Assembly (NCBI GenBank): GCA_030668025.1 | Contig: DAOUUT010000019.1 | Span: forward strand, 1 to 22,448 | Length of the DNA stretch: 22,448 nucleotides | Direction: 5' to 3' | Origin: Promethearchaeota archaeon | GTDB taxonomy: Archaea > Asgardarchaeota > Lokiarchaeia > Sigynarchaeales > SOKP01 | Part shown: positions 1 to 7,694 of the stretch, piece after piece | Layout: each line of letters opens with the position of its first letter | Position numbering within the stretch: the first letter of the stretch is position 1 | Translations under genes and position numbers: made by a program | The notes under the pieces: generated by a model | Told to the model about the DNA's origin: nothing | The model's input: only the letters and a program-made list of their open reading frames with translations | The model's database searches: none

Positions 1-219
1 CCTGAAATTATCCAATTCATTATTTTATTTAATCCTTTATATTATTTTATTGATATAATACGGATTTTATGGTTAATGGGAATTGATTATAATTTAGCTA
101 TAACCTTTCTAACACCTATACACATCATTGTAGTTGTTGGAGGTACATTAATTTTGCCTATTTTTTCTGTATATTTTTTTAATACATTCTATGATAAATT
201 TGGAATATCTGGATACTAA
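1..219 (+). CDS. ABC-2 type transporter permease, C-terminal end (5' partial)
   Basis: The frame is open from the first base and stops at TAA 217-219, leaving the last 72 residues. It is very hydrophobic, with two membrane-spanning stretches. Near its start it carries NPLYYFIDIIR, which matches the conserved 'NPL.Y..d..R' stretch before the last helix of ABC-2 permeases (DrrB/polysaccharide-export type). The ATPase gene begins within or just after this stop, so the two form one operon and probably one exporter. The N-terminal part lies outside the window, so the substrate cannot be read. The next-door glycan genes suggest a surface polymer or lipid-linked sugar, which is inference. Confidence 0.75.
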   Translation, partial: PEIIQFIILFNPLYYFIDIIRILWLMGIDYNLAITFLTPIHIIVVVGGTLILPIFSVYFFNTFYDKFGISGY

Positions 220-220
220 T

Positions 221-1186
221 ATGACAATAAATAGTAATATACCTAAGGAAAATGAATCAATGGATGAAAATTATGTAATAGAAACATTTAATTTAACAAA
301 AAGATACAAGATGAGAGGTAAAGCTGAAAAACTTACAGCATTAAATAATGTAAATTTAAAGGTCAAGGAGGGAGAAATATTTGGACTACTTGGACCTAAT
401 GGAGCGGGTAAAACAACATTGGTATCCATTCTAACGAGTTTATTACAGCCATCAGAGGGTTATGCTAAGGTGCTTGGTAGAAATGTCTTAACAGATCGGT
501 ATTTTATAAAAAAGAATGTAGGCTTGATGCTTGGAAATGAAATGATTTATTATAGATTAACAGGTTATAGAAATTTAAAGTTTTTCTGTAAAATCTATAA
601 TATAAATGATTATGAAGAGAAAATCAAGGATATCGTTGAAATGTTAGGTTTAACAAGTAAGTTAAATCAGTGGGTAGAGACCTACTCAAGTGGTATGAAG
701 ATAAAATTAGCATTGGCGAGGATTTTATTAATAAATCCTAAAATTTTATTTTTAGATGAACCAATGTTAGGATTAGATCCAATAATAGTTAAAGAAATAA
801 TGAAGGTACTAACAAATCTTAAAAAAACGATATTTATTACTTCACATCAAATGAATGTAGTAGAATCTATGTGTAGTAAGATTGCTTTTCTTAAACAAGG
901 GAATGTTATAAAAATTGATACAAAAGAAAATTTTGTAAAATTCCTTCAAAAAGAAATCAAAATTCAAATAAAGATCGGTTTAGATAAAATTATAGAATTA
1001 ACTGATGAATTAAGTTCTTTAAATTATGTTAGCAATATAGAAAGTAATAAAGATATTGTATATTTTAATATTCAAGATCGAAATTGCTATCCAAAAATAT
1101 TTGGAATTCTTGAAAAACATCCTATTAAGCAAATTAAAGAATTAGAAACAAGTCTAGATGATATATTCATAAAACTAAATGCCTAG
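221..1186 (+). CDS. ABC transporter ATP-binding protein (DrrA/ABC-2 exporter type)
   Basis: This is the ATPase partner of the permease just upstream. Counting from the upstream ATG at 191 (331 residues), Walker A GPNGAGKTT is at 68-76, the signature loop YSSGMKIKL at 165-173, Walker B ILFLDEP at 185-191, the D-loop GLD near 194, and the switch histidine in ITSHQ at 216-220. Where most ABC ATPases have the Q-loop glutamine, this one has GLMLGNEMIYYRLTG, the variant of the DrrA-like subgroup that reads 'GLVLGGERSFYWRLTG'. The signature has SS instead of SG. The ATG at 191 overlaps the permease stop by 29 bases. ATG 221, one base after that stop, or ATG 260 is more likely, and I chose 221. Residues after about 240 form the C-terminal extension usual in this family. 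Confidence 0.9.
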   Translation: MTINSNIPKENESMDENYVIETFNLTKRYKMRGKAEKLTALNNVNLKVKEGEIFGLLGPNGAGKTTLVSILTSLLQPSEGYAKVLGRNVLTDRYFIKKNVGLMLGNEMIYYRLTGYRNLKFFCKIYNINDYEEKIKDIVEMLGLTSKLNQWVETYSSGMKIKLALARILLINPKILFLDEPMLGLDPIIVKEIMKVLTNLKKTIFITSHQMNVVESMCSKIAFLKQGNVIKIDTKENFVKFLQKEIKIQIKIGLDKIIELTDELSSLNYVSNIESNKDIVYFNIQDRNCYPKIFGILEKHPIKQIKELETSLDDIFIKLNA

Positions 1187-1190
1187 AACC

Positions 1191-1216
1191 AATTTGGAAA
1201 CTATCCAAATTTTTTT
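1191..1216 (+). terminator. Hairpin plus T-run terminator of the ABC operon
   Basis: A perfect 8-bp inverted repeat, AATTTGGA (1191-1198) and TCCAAATT (1204-1211), encloses a 5-base loop and runs into seven Ts (1210-1216). It starts 4 bases after the ATPase stop codon. The convergent methyltransferase ends inside the T-run, so the structure sits exactly between two converging genes. Archaea often terminate on T-runs alone, so the hairpin may be auxiliary. Confidence 0.6.
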
Positions 1217-2039
1217 ACATTTTTTGTAAGCAAAAAATTAGAAAAGTAAATTCTAAATTAAACATTTTCCAATTTACTACTTTATCTTGACAACTTAGGT
1301 CTATTTCAGGACCATATAATCTGAAATTTGATTTAAATGCATTATTTAATAATCTTTTAACCGAATCTTTATCATAAATAGAAATTGGATTGTTATATGC
1401 GAGTTTTCCGCCAGTTTCTATTTTACTTTCCCAATAATCAGTAGATGTAATAAGTATCCCTCCTTTTTTCAAAATTCTTTTCATCTCTTCAAAATATTTT
1501 ACTTCATCAACACCATGTTCAATAACACTAATACATGTGACAATATCAAAGTAATTATTAGGAAAGGGGGTTTTAGTTAAATCTCCAGGAACAAATTCAA
1601 TTCTCCCTCTTTTCTTCCTTTTTTTAAATTGTAAATTCAAACATTTCAAATTAGAGAATCCTAATTGATAAAGCCAAAAAAGAATTGAAGAATTAATTTC
1701 ACCTCCTGCATCCAAAATCTTCGCTGAACTATTTGTATTTTGAGTTATTATTTTTAAAGCAATTAATGAGTCCCAATTTTTCTCAGGAACATTAGAATGA
1801 AGATTTAATTTCGAAGCTTTAATGATTTTAATAGCAAGATTTACTTCTTCTCTATTTTTTAAAGTAGTATTCATCCAGGGTATTTTATTAGGGGTATTCG
1901 ATGAAAATCTAAAACCTTTTACTAATCTTAAATAATTCTTATAAATAAAATGATATTTTAATAAATAACCTTTTTCTATTCTTGCTATATAACTTTCGTA
2001 AAAAGTTTCGATTTTTGAAGTTAAACTCTTTAATTTCAT
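1215..2039 (-). CDS. Class I SAM-dependent methyltransferase (Methyltransf_11 type)
   Basis: The protein has 274 residues from ATG 2039. A TTG directly in front (2042) would add one residue. SAM motif I is KILDAGGEI at about 107-115, the motif IV region FDIVTCISVIEHG at 164-176 and the post-motif LKKGGILITSTDYW at 190-203, all standard for Methyltransf_11 enzymes. The first hundred residues are basic and aromatic, do not match a domain I know, and may bind the acceptor. The acceptor is unknown; in this setting a sugar hydroxyl or carboxyl of a surface glycan is likely (inference). The gene runs opposite to its neighbours, convergent with the ABC ATPase and divergent from the GT4 gene. Confidence 0.8.
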   Translation of the reverse strand: MKLKSLTSKIETFYESYIARIEKGYLLKYHFIYKNYLRLVKGFRFSSNTPNKIPWMNTTLKNREEVNLAIKIIKASKLNLHSNVPEKNWDSLIALKIITQNTNSSAKILDAGGEINSSILFWLYQLGFSNLKCLNLQFKKRKKRGRIEFVPGDLTKTPFPNNYFDIVTCISVIEHGVDEVKYFEEMKRILKKGGILITSTDYWESKIETGGKLAYNNPISIYDKDSVKRLLNNAFKSNFRLYGPEIDLSCQDKVVNWKMFNLEFTFLIFCLQKM

Positions 2040-2182
2040 CAATTTTTAATATTAAAAAATTCTTAAAAAACTTTTGTATAAAGGAGATTTTACAAAAAAT
2101 TCACTGGACCGCCCATCTCAAAATTTTATCGAACTAAAGAATTAATAGGAAAGTGGTGTATTTTTATTTAGTTAAGTACTGA

Positions 2183-2215
2183 TTATATATTTAAAATTTT
2201 TCATGTAAATGGGAG
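2183..2215 (+). promoter_or_regulatory. TATA-like box and ribosome binding site ahead of the GT4 gene
   Basis: TTATATATTT at 2183-2192 resembles an archaeal TATA box. GGGAG at 2211-2215 lies seven bases before a TTG at 2223 and decides that start, since no ATG fits the box. The spacing implies a very short leader. The intergenic gap 2040-2222 separates divergent genes and holds nothing else recognisable. Confidence 0.4.
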
Positions 2216-2222
2216 AAAATAA

Positions 2223-3308
2223 TTGAAAAAAAAAATAATTATGATGCCCAATTTTGGAGGGGGATCCATTTATCAATACCTATTAGCAAAAGAACTTTTC
2301 AATGAAGGTATTGAAGTAATTTTTCCAAATGTATTGAGTAAAGGGGCATTTTTATTTCCAATCTCAAGAAATGTTTTTCAATTAAAAACTAAACTTATAC
2401 ATATGCATTGGGTCGAAGGTTATTCTGGCTTTAGCTCTAAAAATAAATTATTTTCGCGGTTAAAACTTTTAATATTCGTCATTGATATTTATATTGTAAA
2501 ATATCTTTTGAAAGCAAAAATTGTTTGGACTATACATAATCTATATAGTCATGAATGTAATTATCGAAAGATTGAAAAATTAGGTAGAAAATTTTTTTCT
2601 AAGAAAGTAGATGCAATAATTTGTCATTGCAAATATGCTAAAAAAGAATTCATAAAAGAATTTGGAGCTCTTGAAAATAAGATCCATTTGATTAAACATG
2701 GAAATTTTAATTGTTATGAAAATCAGATTTCTAAGGAAAAAGCACGTGACGATCTAAATTTTGAAAGCAATGACTTTATATATTTAATTTTTGGTCCAAT
2801 AAGACCTTATAAAGGAACAATAAACCTTATTGAAAGTTTTAAAAAATTAAGAAGAAATAGAAATGTCAGATTATTGATAGTTGGGAAACCGATAAATAAT
2901 CAAATCAAGAGAGATATTCTCAATCGAATAAAGAATAGTCCAAATATTAAATTTATATTTAAATTCATTACTGAGGATCAAATTCAGGTATATTTCAAAG
3001 CATCTGATATAATCGTTTATCCATTTAAAAAAGTACTCACATCTGGAGGAATTTTTTTAGCTATGAGTTTTGGAAAACCCATTATAGCTCCTCGATTAGG
3101 TTGTATTCCAGAAACTATAAATGAAAATGGGGCATTTCTCTATAATCCTAAAAAAATGGATGGATTGCTAAATGCATTAGAAAAAGCAATAGAGAATAGA
3201 GACAAATTAAAAAAGATGGGGGAATATAACTTAAAATTAGCCAACGAATTTGAATGGAAAACAATTGCTATAGAAACAAAAAAAATCTATGATAGATTTT
3301 CGAGATGA
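2223..3308 (+). CDS. Glycosyltransferase family 4 (GT-B fold)
   Basis: A 361-residue GT4-like enzyme that should move a sugar from a nucleotide donor onto a glycan or lipid acceptor at the inner face of the membrane. The N-terminal Rossmann half has the glycine-rich NFGGGSIYQ (10-18), HMHWVEG (60-66) and VWTIHN (101-106). The C-terminal half has the donor-site GPIRPYKG (191-198, with Arg194 and Lys197), RLLIVGK, and YFKASDIIVYPF (257-268). In place of the first glutamate of the EX7E motif it has TSGG (273-276), followed by AMSFGKPIIAPRLGCIPE. This variant occurs in several GT4 subgroups. The start is TTG, supported by GGGAG seven bases upstream. Donor and acceptor cannot be told from sequence. 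Confidence 0.85.
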   Translation: MKKKIIMMPNFGGGSIYQYLLAKELFNEGIEVIFPNVLSKGAFLFPISRNVFQLKTKLIHMHWVEGYSGFSSKNKLFSRLKLLIFVIDIYIVKYLLKAKIVWTIHNLYSHECNYRKIEKLGRKFFSKKVDAIICHCKYAKKEFIKEFGALENKIHLIKHGNFNCYENQISKEKARDDLNFESNDFIYLIFGPIRPYKGTINLIESFKKLRRNRNVRLLIVGKPINNQIKRDILNRIKNSPNIKFIFKFITEDQIQVYFKASDIIVYPFKKVLTSGGIFLAMSFGKPIIAPRLGCIPETINENGAFLYNPKKMDGLLNALEKAIENRDKLKKMGEYNLKLANEFEWKTIAIETKKIYDRFSR

Positions 3309-3471
3309 AAGAAATATCTAAAAATAATTTAGTTAAATTAAAACTAAAATTGATAACTTATCTCGTCAAATAGCAAAGTAACTAATAAGTTTGATTTAGA
3401 TTACATATTTTTAATATTTTGCTTTACATAAAAAGTAAGAATTAAATTTTTTTCATAATTAATTTCTATTG

Positions 3472-4611
3472 ATGGCTTTCAAAACAGCTTTATTTTTAAT
3501 TAAAAAGAAAATAAAATTTTATAAAAATAATGAATCCTCAAATCAACTCATTTTTCATCTTAAAGATAACAAATTAATAAGACAAATTTTCTATATTTCT
3601 ATAAGAAATCTATTGGGCATAAGGTATCTTTTTAATTCACTAATTTCAAGACTTGTAAAATCTAACTATTTTAAGGTAGAAAAATGTTTTAAAAAATCCC
3701 AGAGAGAATATCTTAGAGGATATGCCTATATTCGCCATAAATTAGAGACTCGTCATAAATATTTAGATTTATATAAAATTCCGGGAACATTAAATTTTGA
3801 TCCAAACCGTATTTATGATGATCCTGAAACCTATCCTAATTTCCAAACGGATCTGGAAAAATTTAAAAATGAACTGATTAATTATGTGAATCAAAATAAA
3901 TGTAAAACATATTATAGATTTGGAGATGGAGAATACTATTTCCTAACGAAACAGACAATTGGAAGTGCTAGGCCTGGATTCCGGGCAATAACAAAAACTT
4001 TTGAAGAGCTAAATCATAAAGAATTTGTAGATGGTGTTTTAAAAAACGATTTTGTTTGTACCTTATTATATCCTCGAAATAGAAGTAAATTTAAAGAATT
4101 ATTTCCAGAAAGAAAAATTGATTATCCATCAGAGTATATCTATGGTTTAATGCCTAATAAGTGGTTCTTTAGAACCTTTAAAGGAAAGATTGGTCTCATC
4201 GGAGCAAAAGAAAAACTGCAATTAATTGAACGACTATTAAAATATAAAGAATATAGAGATTTTTTAGGAATTGAAAAATTTAATGATTATATTCATATTC
4301 CACAAAGATTTGCGGCCGATGATGTTCATACTCTGGAAAAAATCGTTGGTGAACAATTAGCAAATTCAAGTTCTGCAATTTTTCTTGTCGGTATTGGGCA
4401 CGTCAAATCTATTTTATTACATAGACTTAAAAAATATAAACAAGCTGTCTATATAGATGTCGGGAGTGGTATTGATGCAATTGCCGGAATAATTAATATT
4501 GAGAAACCATATTTGGGTAAATGGATTAATTTTCGAATAAAGAATTTTGATTATTCAATTATTGATGATTTACGATACAAGGGAATGGGAAAACATATTT
4601 TTTTAGAATAA
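3472..4611 (+). CDS. Probable GT-D fold glycosyltransferase (DUF1792-like)
   Basis: The protein has 379 residues from ATG 3472; a TTG at 3469 would add one. The middle carries YYRFGDGEYYF (147-157), matching the RYGDGE motif that contains the DGE metal/donor site in GT-D (DUF1792) glycosyltransferases such as streptococcal dGT1. The C-terminal half has FLVGIGHVKSILLHRL (304-319) and YIDVGSGIDAIAG (327-339), which resemble the 'GP.A..L...L...G.QaiDiG.id' end of that family. The basic first 100 residues look like an added membrane-associating or acceptor region. It lies between glycosyltransferase and methyltransferase genes transcribed the same way. The assignment rests on motif likeness alone. 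Confidence 0.55.
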   Translation: MAFKTALFLIKKKIKFYKNNESSNQLIFHLKDNKLIRQIFYISIRNLLGIRYLFNSLISRLVKSNYFKVEKCFKKSQREYLRGYAYIRHKLETRHKYLDLYKIPGTLNFDPNRIYDDPETYPNFQTDLEKFKNELINYVNQNKCKTYYRFGDGEYYFLTKQTIGSARPGFRAITKTFEELNHKEFVDGVLKNDFVCTLLYPRNRSKFKELFPERKIDYPSEYIYGLMPNKWFFRTFKGKIGLIGAKEKLQLIERLLKYKEYRDFLGIEKFNDYIHIPQRFAADDVHTLEKIVGEQLANSSSAIFLVGIGHVKSILLHRLKKYKQAVYIDVGSGIDAIAGIINIEKPYLGKWINFRIKNFDYSIIDDLRYKGMGKHIFLE

Positions 4612-4700
4612 AAGGAAATCCTCGATTTAGTAAAAATTATTTATTATTAAGATTTATTATTTATCAAAATAAATTAGATTTAAAAGGAAATATAATAAGT

Positions 4701-5747
4701 ATGAACTTTTATTTTAAATTTCTGGGAAAATTAGTTTCGGAAATCGTTCCTTTCAGCGGAAAGAAAGAAGGAACTCTAAAAAAAAGAATAGATTATACTT
4801 ATATTAAGAGATTTGTTATAAAAATTATTTATATTACAAAAATTAGGAAATTTTTTGGGAAAATAAAAGGTTTTCAAATGACTTATGATTTATTAGAAGA
4901 TTCTTATTCTAAAAACATTCTTATTAGAATAATGGTTGCTCATATTTATGGTTTTAATAATATACATGTTTCTCCTAAAATTCATAGCGTTTGGAAAGAA
5001 AAAGATAATTTATATGATAAAGTAAAAACAGATGAGATATATTCGACTAATTATTTTGATTTTAATTTGTGTGATTTAAACAAAATAGGAATTCCTATCA
5101 AGCTATTTGATAATGTTAAAGGCGTTTTTAACTCTTTTCTATTTAAACAGTATGAATATAATCATAAAAAAGTAATAGAAACGCGTGAGGGCGATATTGT
5201 AATAGATGCAGGAGGAGGTCTTGGAAATACAGCACTTTATTTTGCTACTAAGGTTAAGAATACTGGCCGAATTTATACATTTGAGTTTATAAATAATAAT
5301 ATTAAGATTTTAAAAAAGAATTTAAGTTTAAATCCGGTATTAAAGAAATTTATAGAATTGATCAAAATCCCTTTATGGAATACCTCTGATCAAGAATTAT
5401 ACATAATAGAAGATGGCCCAAGTAGCATGATTACATCTCATCCCTCAGAAAAATCATATGAAAAAATTAAAACGATTTCAATTGATGATTTTGTAATTCG
5501 AAATAATATTCCAAAAGTTGATTTCATTAAAATGGACATAGAAGGTGCTGAACCTGATGCATTATTGGGCGCAAAAGAAACCCTCGCTAGATTCAAACCC
5601 AAACTAGCAATTTCAGTATACCACGATTTGGAGCATTATTATAAAATCCCTCAATTTATAAATTCATTAAATCTAAATTATAAATTCTATTTAGATCATT
5701 ATTCAATAAGACCTTCTGAATCTATTTTGTTTGCTATAGTTGAATGA
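4701..5747 (+). CDS. FkbM family SAM methyltransferase, copy 1 of a tandem pair
   Basis: A 348-residue enzyme. After about 160 N-terminal residues that include LLEDSYSKN (64-72) and AHIYGF (80-85) comes the FkbM methyltransferase domain. SAM motif I is VIDAGGGLGNTALYF (167-181), the acidic TFEF is at 193-196, FIKMDIEGAE at 275-284 is the FkbM hallmark, and SVYHDLEHYYKIP follows at 305-317. FkbM enzymes usually O-methylate sugar hydroxyls of glycans, glycolipids or macrolides. The next gene is a paralog of the same length, with almost the same last 80 residues. The 89-base gap before it holds no clear promoter, so co-transcription with neighbours is likely. Confidence 0.85.
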   Translation: MNFYFKFLGKLVSEIVPFSGKKEGTLKKRIDYTYIKRFVIKIIYITKIRKFFGKIKGFQMTYDLLEDSYSKNILIRIMVAHIYGFNNIHVSPKIHSVWKEKDNLYDKVKTDEIYSTNYFDFNLCDLNKIGIPIKLFDNVKGVFNSFLFKQYEYNHKKVIETREGDIVIDAGGGLGNTALYFATKVKNTGRIYTFEFINNNIKILKKNLSLNPVLKKFIELIKIPLWNTSDQELYIIEDGPSSMITSHPSEKSYEKIKTISIDDFVIRNNIPKVDFIKMDIEGAEPDALLGAKETLARFKPKLAISVYHDLEHYYKIPQFINSLNLNYKFYLDHYSIRPSESILFAIVE

Positions 5748-5832
5748 TTACCAATTATCTAAAAAAAAATAAATATTATACACTATTATAACCTCTCATA
5801 TATAAATAAATTTAAGAACAGTATTCAATTGT

Positions 5833-6885
5833 ATGAATTATTATTTCAAATTTTTTCTTAAATTAATATTGGAGATCATTCCTAATGAAGTAATAAAGGA
5901 AAACTCTTATTTTTTATATAAAGATCGTAGTACTTTACATAGATTTTTAGATAATGTGAAAAATTTAACGAAATTTAGAAAGCTCTTCAACCATTTTAGA
6001 GGATTTCAAATGTCTTCTAATTTATTAGAAGATTCATATTCCAAAAACATGCTTATTAGAATAATGGTTGCCCATATCTATGGCTTTAATAATACATTTG
6101 TTTCACCAAAGGTTTATGAATTTTGGAATAAAATTAGAGTTGATTTTTTTTTAAAATTAAAACAAGAAAAAGAAACTTTAATCTCTGGGAGATATAATCT
6201 ACAACTATACAATTTAAACAAAATAGGAATTCCTGTTAAACTGTTTAATAATGATGTAATTATTAGTTATATTTTTCTATTACAACAATATAAATATGAC
6301 CATAAAAAAGTAATAGAAGCATGTGAAGGAGATGTAGTATTAGATGGAGGTGGGTGTTTTGGAGAAACTGCTCTTTATTTTGCTACTAAAGTTAAAGAAC
6401 TTGGGCGAGTCTATACATTTGAATTTATTAATAGCAATATTAAGACCTTAAGAAAAAACTTGAGTTTAAATCCCAAATTAGAGCAAATTATAGAATTGAT
6501 TGAAATTCCTTTATGGAGTAAATCTGATCAGAATATGTATATATTAGAAGATGGAACAGGGAGTAAGATCGAATTTCAACCGTCAAGGAGATCTTCTAAA
6601 ACAATAAAAACAATCTCGATAGATGATTTTGTAAAACGGAATAATATTCAAAAAGTTAATTTCATTAAAATGGACATAGAAGGTGCTGAACTTGAAGTTT
6701 TATTAGGCGCAAAAGAAACCCTCGCTAGATTCAACCCCAAACTAGCAATTTCAGTATACCACGATTTGGAACATTATTATAAAATCCCTCAATTTATAAA
6801 TTCATTAAATCTAAATTATAAATTCTATCTAAATCATTATTCAATAAGACGTGCTGAATCTATTTTGTTTGCTGTAGTTGAGTGA
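5833..6885 (+). CDS. FkbM family SAM methyltransferase, copy 2 of a tandem pair
   Basis: A 350-residue paralog of the gene ending at 5747. It shares LLEDSYSKN, AHIYGFNN, the FkbM motif FIKMDIEGAE (277-286) and the SVYHDLEHYYKIP segment. SAM motif I reads VLDGGGCFGETALYF (169-183), with Gly-Gly-Cys where copy 1 has Gly-Gly-Gly. By eye the N-terminal two thirds are only moderately alike (roughly half identical), while 72 of the last 82 residues match and the DNA there is nearly the same. The variable stretch at about 90-160 could set acceptor preference, giving methylation at two positions of one glycan (inference). Confidence 0.85.
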   Translation: MNYYFKFFLKLILEIIPNEVIKENSYFLYKDRSTLHRFLDNVKNLTKFRKLFNHFRGFQMSSNLLEDSYSKNMLIRIMVAHIYGFNNTFVSPKVYEFWNKIRVDFFLKLKQEKETLISGRYNLQLYNLNKIGIPVKLFNNDVIISYIFLLQQYKYDHKKVIEACEGDVVLDGGGCFGETALYFATKVKELGRVYTFEFINSNIKTLRKNLSLNPKLEQIIELIEIPLWSKSDQNMYILEDGTGSKIEFQPSRRSSKTIKTISIDDFVKRNNIQKVNFIKMDIEGAELEVLLGAKETLARFNPKLAISVYHDLEHYYKIPQFINSLNLNYKFYLNHYSIRRAESILFAVVE

Positions 6886-6978
6886 TTTCTAAATCTTAAT
6901 GTGAATCAAAAAATTATTATGTTTATTTTTTTTAACTTAATTTAAACCGTTTTTTTAAATTGATATAAAAAAGTAAAA

Positions 6979-7692
6979 ATGTGTTTATTATTGAGAAGTA
7001 TATTACAGAGAAGCACTAATATAAGAGATTTTAAAATAGTAAAATATTTCCTTAATCTTCTTAATAAAAGAGAAGATAAAAAAAGAAGTAAATATTATCA
7101 ACACTGTATAGCTTGGAAAAACAATAAAGGATATCAAACGCATCGGTTGGATTATGATTTAGATGAAGATTCATTAGTCTTTGATGCAGGGGGATATGAA
7201 GGACAATGGACAAGCGATATTTTTTCAAAATATTGCTGTAAAATCTTTGTTTTTGACCCTGTTAAACAATTTGCTAATAATATTCAGAAACGTTTTTCAA
7301 AAAATAAAAAAATCGTTGTATATAACTTTGGGTTAAGTAATAAAACATATAAGACTAAAATTTCAGTTGATAAGGATAGTTCTTCCCTTTATAAAAATGG
7401 AAATAAATTGGAAAATGTTGATTTTGTAAGATTGGTAGATTTTATTAAAGAAAGGAATATCAATAGAATCGATTTATTAAAACTAAATATTGAAGGTGCA
7501 GAGTTTGATTTATTAGAAGATTTAATTAACTCTGGAGATATAAAAAAAATTAGAAATATCCAAGTATCATTCCATGAAATTGTGCCTAATGCTGGGATTA
7601 GAATGAAAAAGATCCAATCAGAATTAAAAAAAACACATTTTTTAACTTATCAATATTTATTTGTATTTGAAAATTGGCAAATTAGAGAGTAA
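6979..7692 (+). CDS. FkbM family methyltransferase, divergent short form
   Basis: A 237-residue FkbM methyltransferase. Motif I is VFDAGGYEGQWT (67-78), an acidic residue follows the second strand in FVFDP (90-94), and the hallmark region is LLKLNIEGAE (166-175), where Asn replaces the usual Asp of MDIEGAE. SFHE at 197-200 stands where the tandem copies have SVYHD. It lacks their long N-terminal region and is only distantly related to them. Its stop lies two bases before the ATG of the next glycosyltransferase, so these two are almost certainly translated from one message. Probable role: O-methylation of a sugar on the same glycan. Confidence 0.8.
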   Translation: MCLLLRSILQRSTNIRDFKIVKYFLNLLNKREDKKRSKYYQHCIAWKNNKGYQTHRLDYDLDEDSLVFDAGGYEGQWTSDIFSKYCCKIFVFDPVKQFANNIQKRFSKNKKIVVYNFGLSNKTYKTKISVDKDSSSLYKNGNKLENVDFVRLVDFIKERNINRIDLLKLNIEGAEFDLLEDLINSGDIKKIRNIQVSFHEIVPNAGIRMKKIQSELKKTHFLTYQYLFVFENWQIRE

Positions 7693-7694
7693 TT

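Noticed and set aside
4612..4700. Short AT-rich gaps between glycan genes as possible repeats or attachment sites
   Set aside because: No direct repeats, tRNA fragments or integrase genes were seen; the gaps are plain AT-rich spacer.
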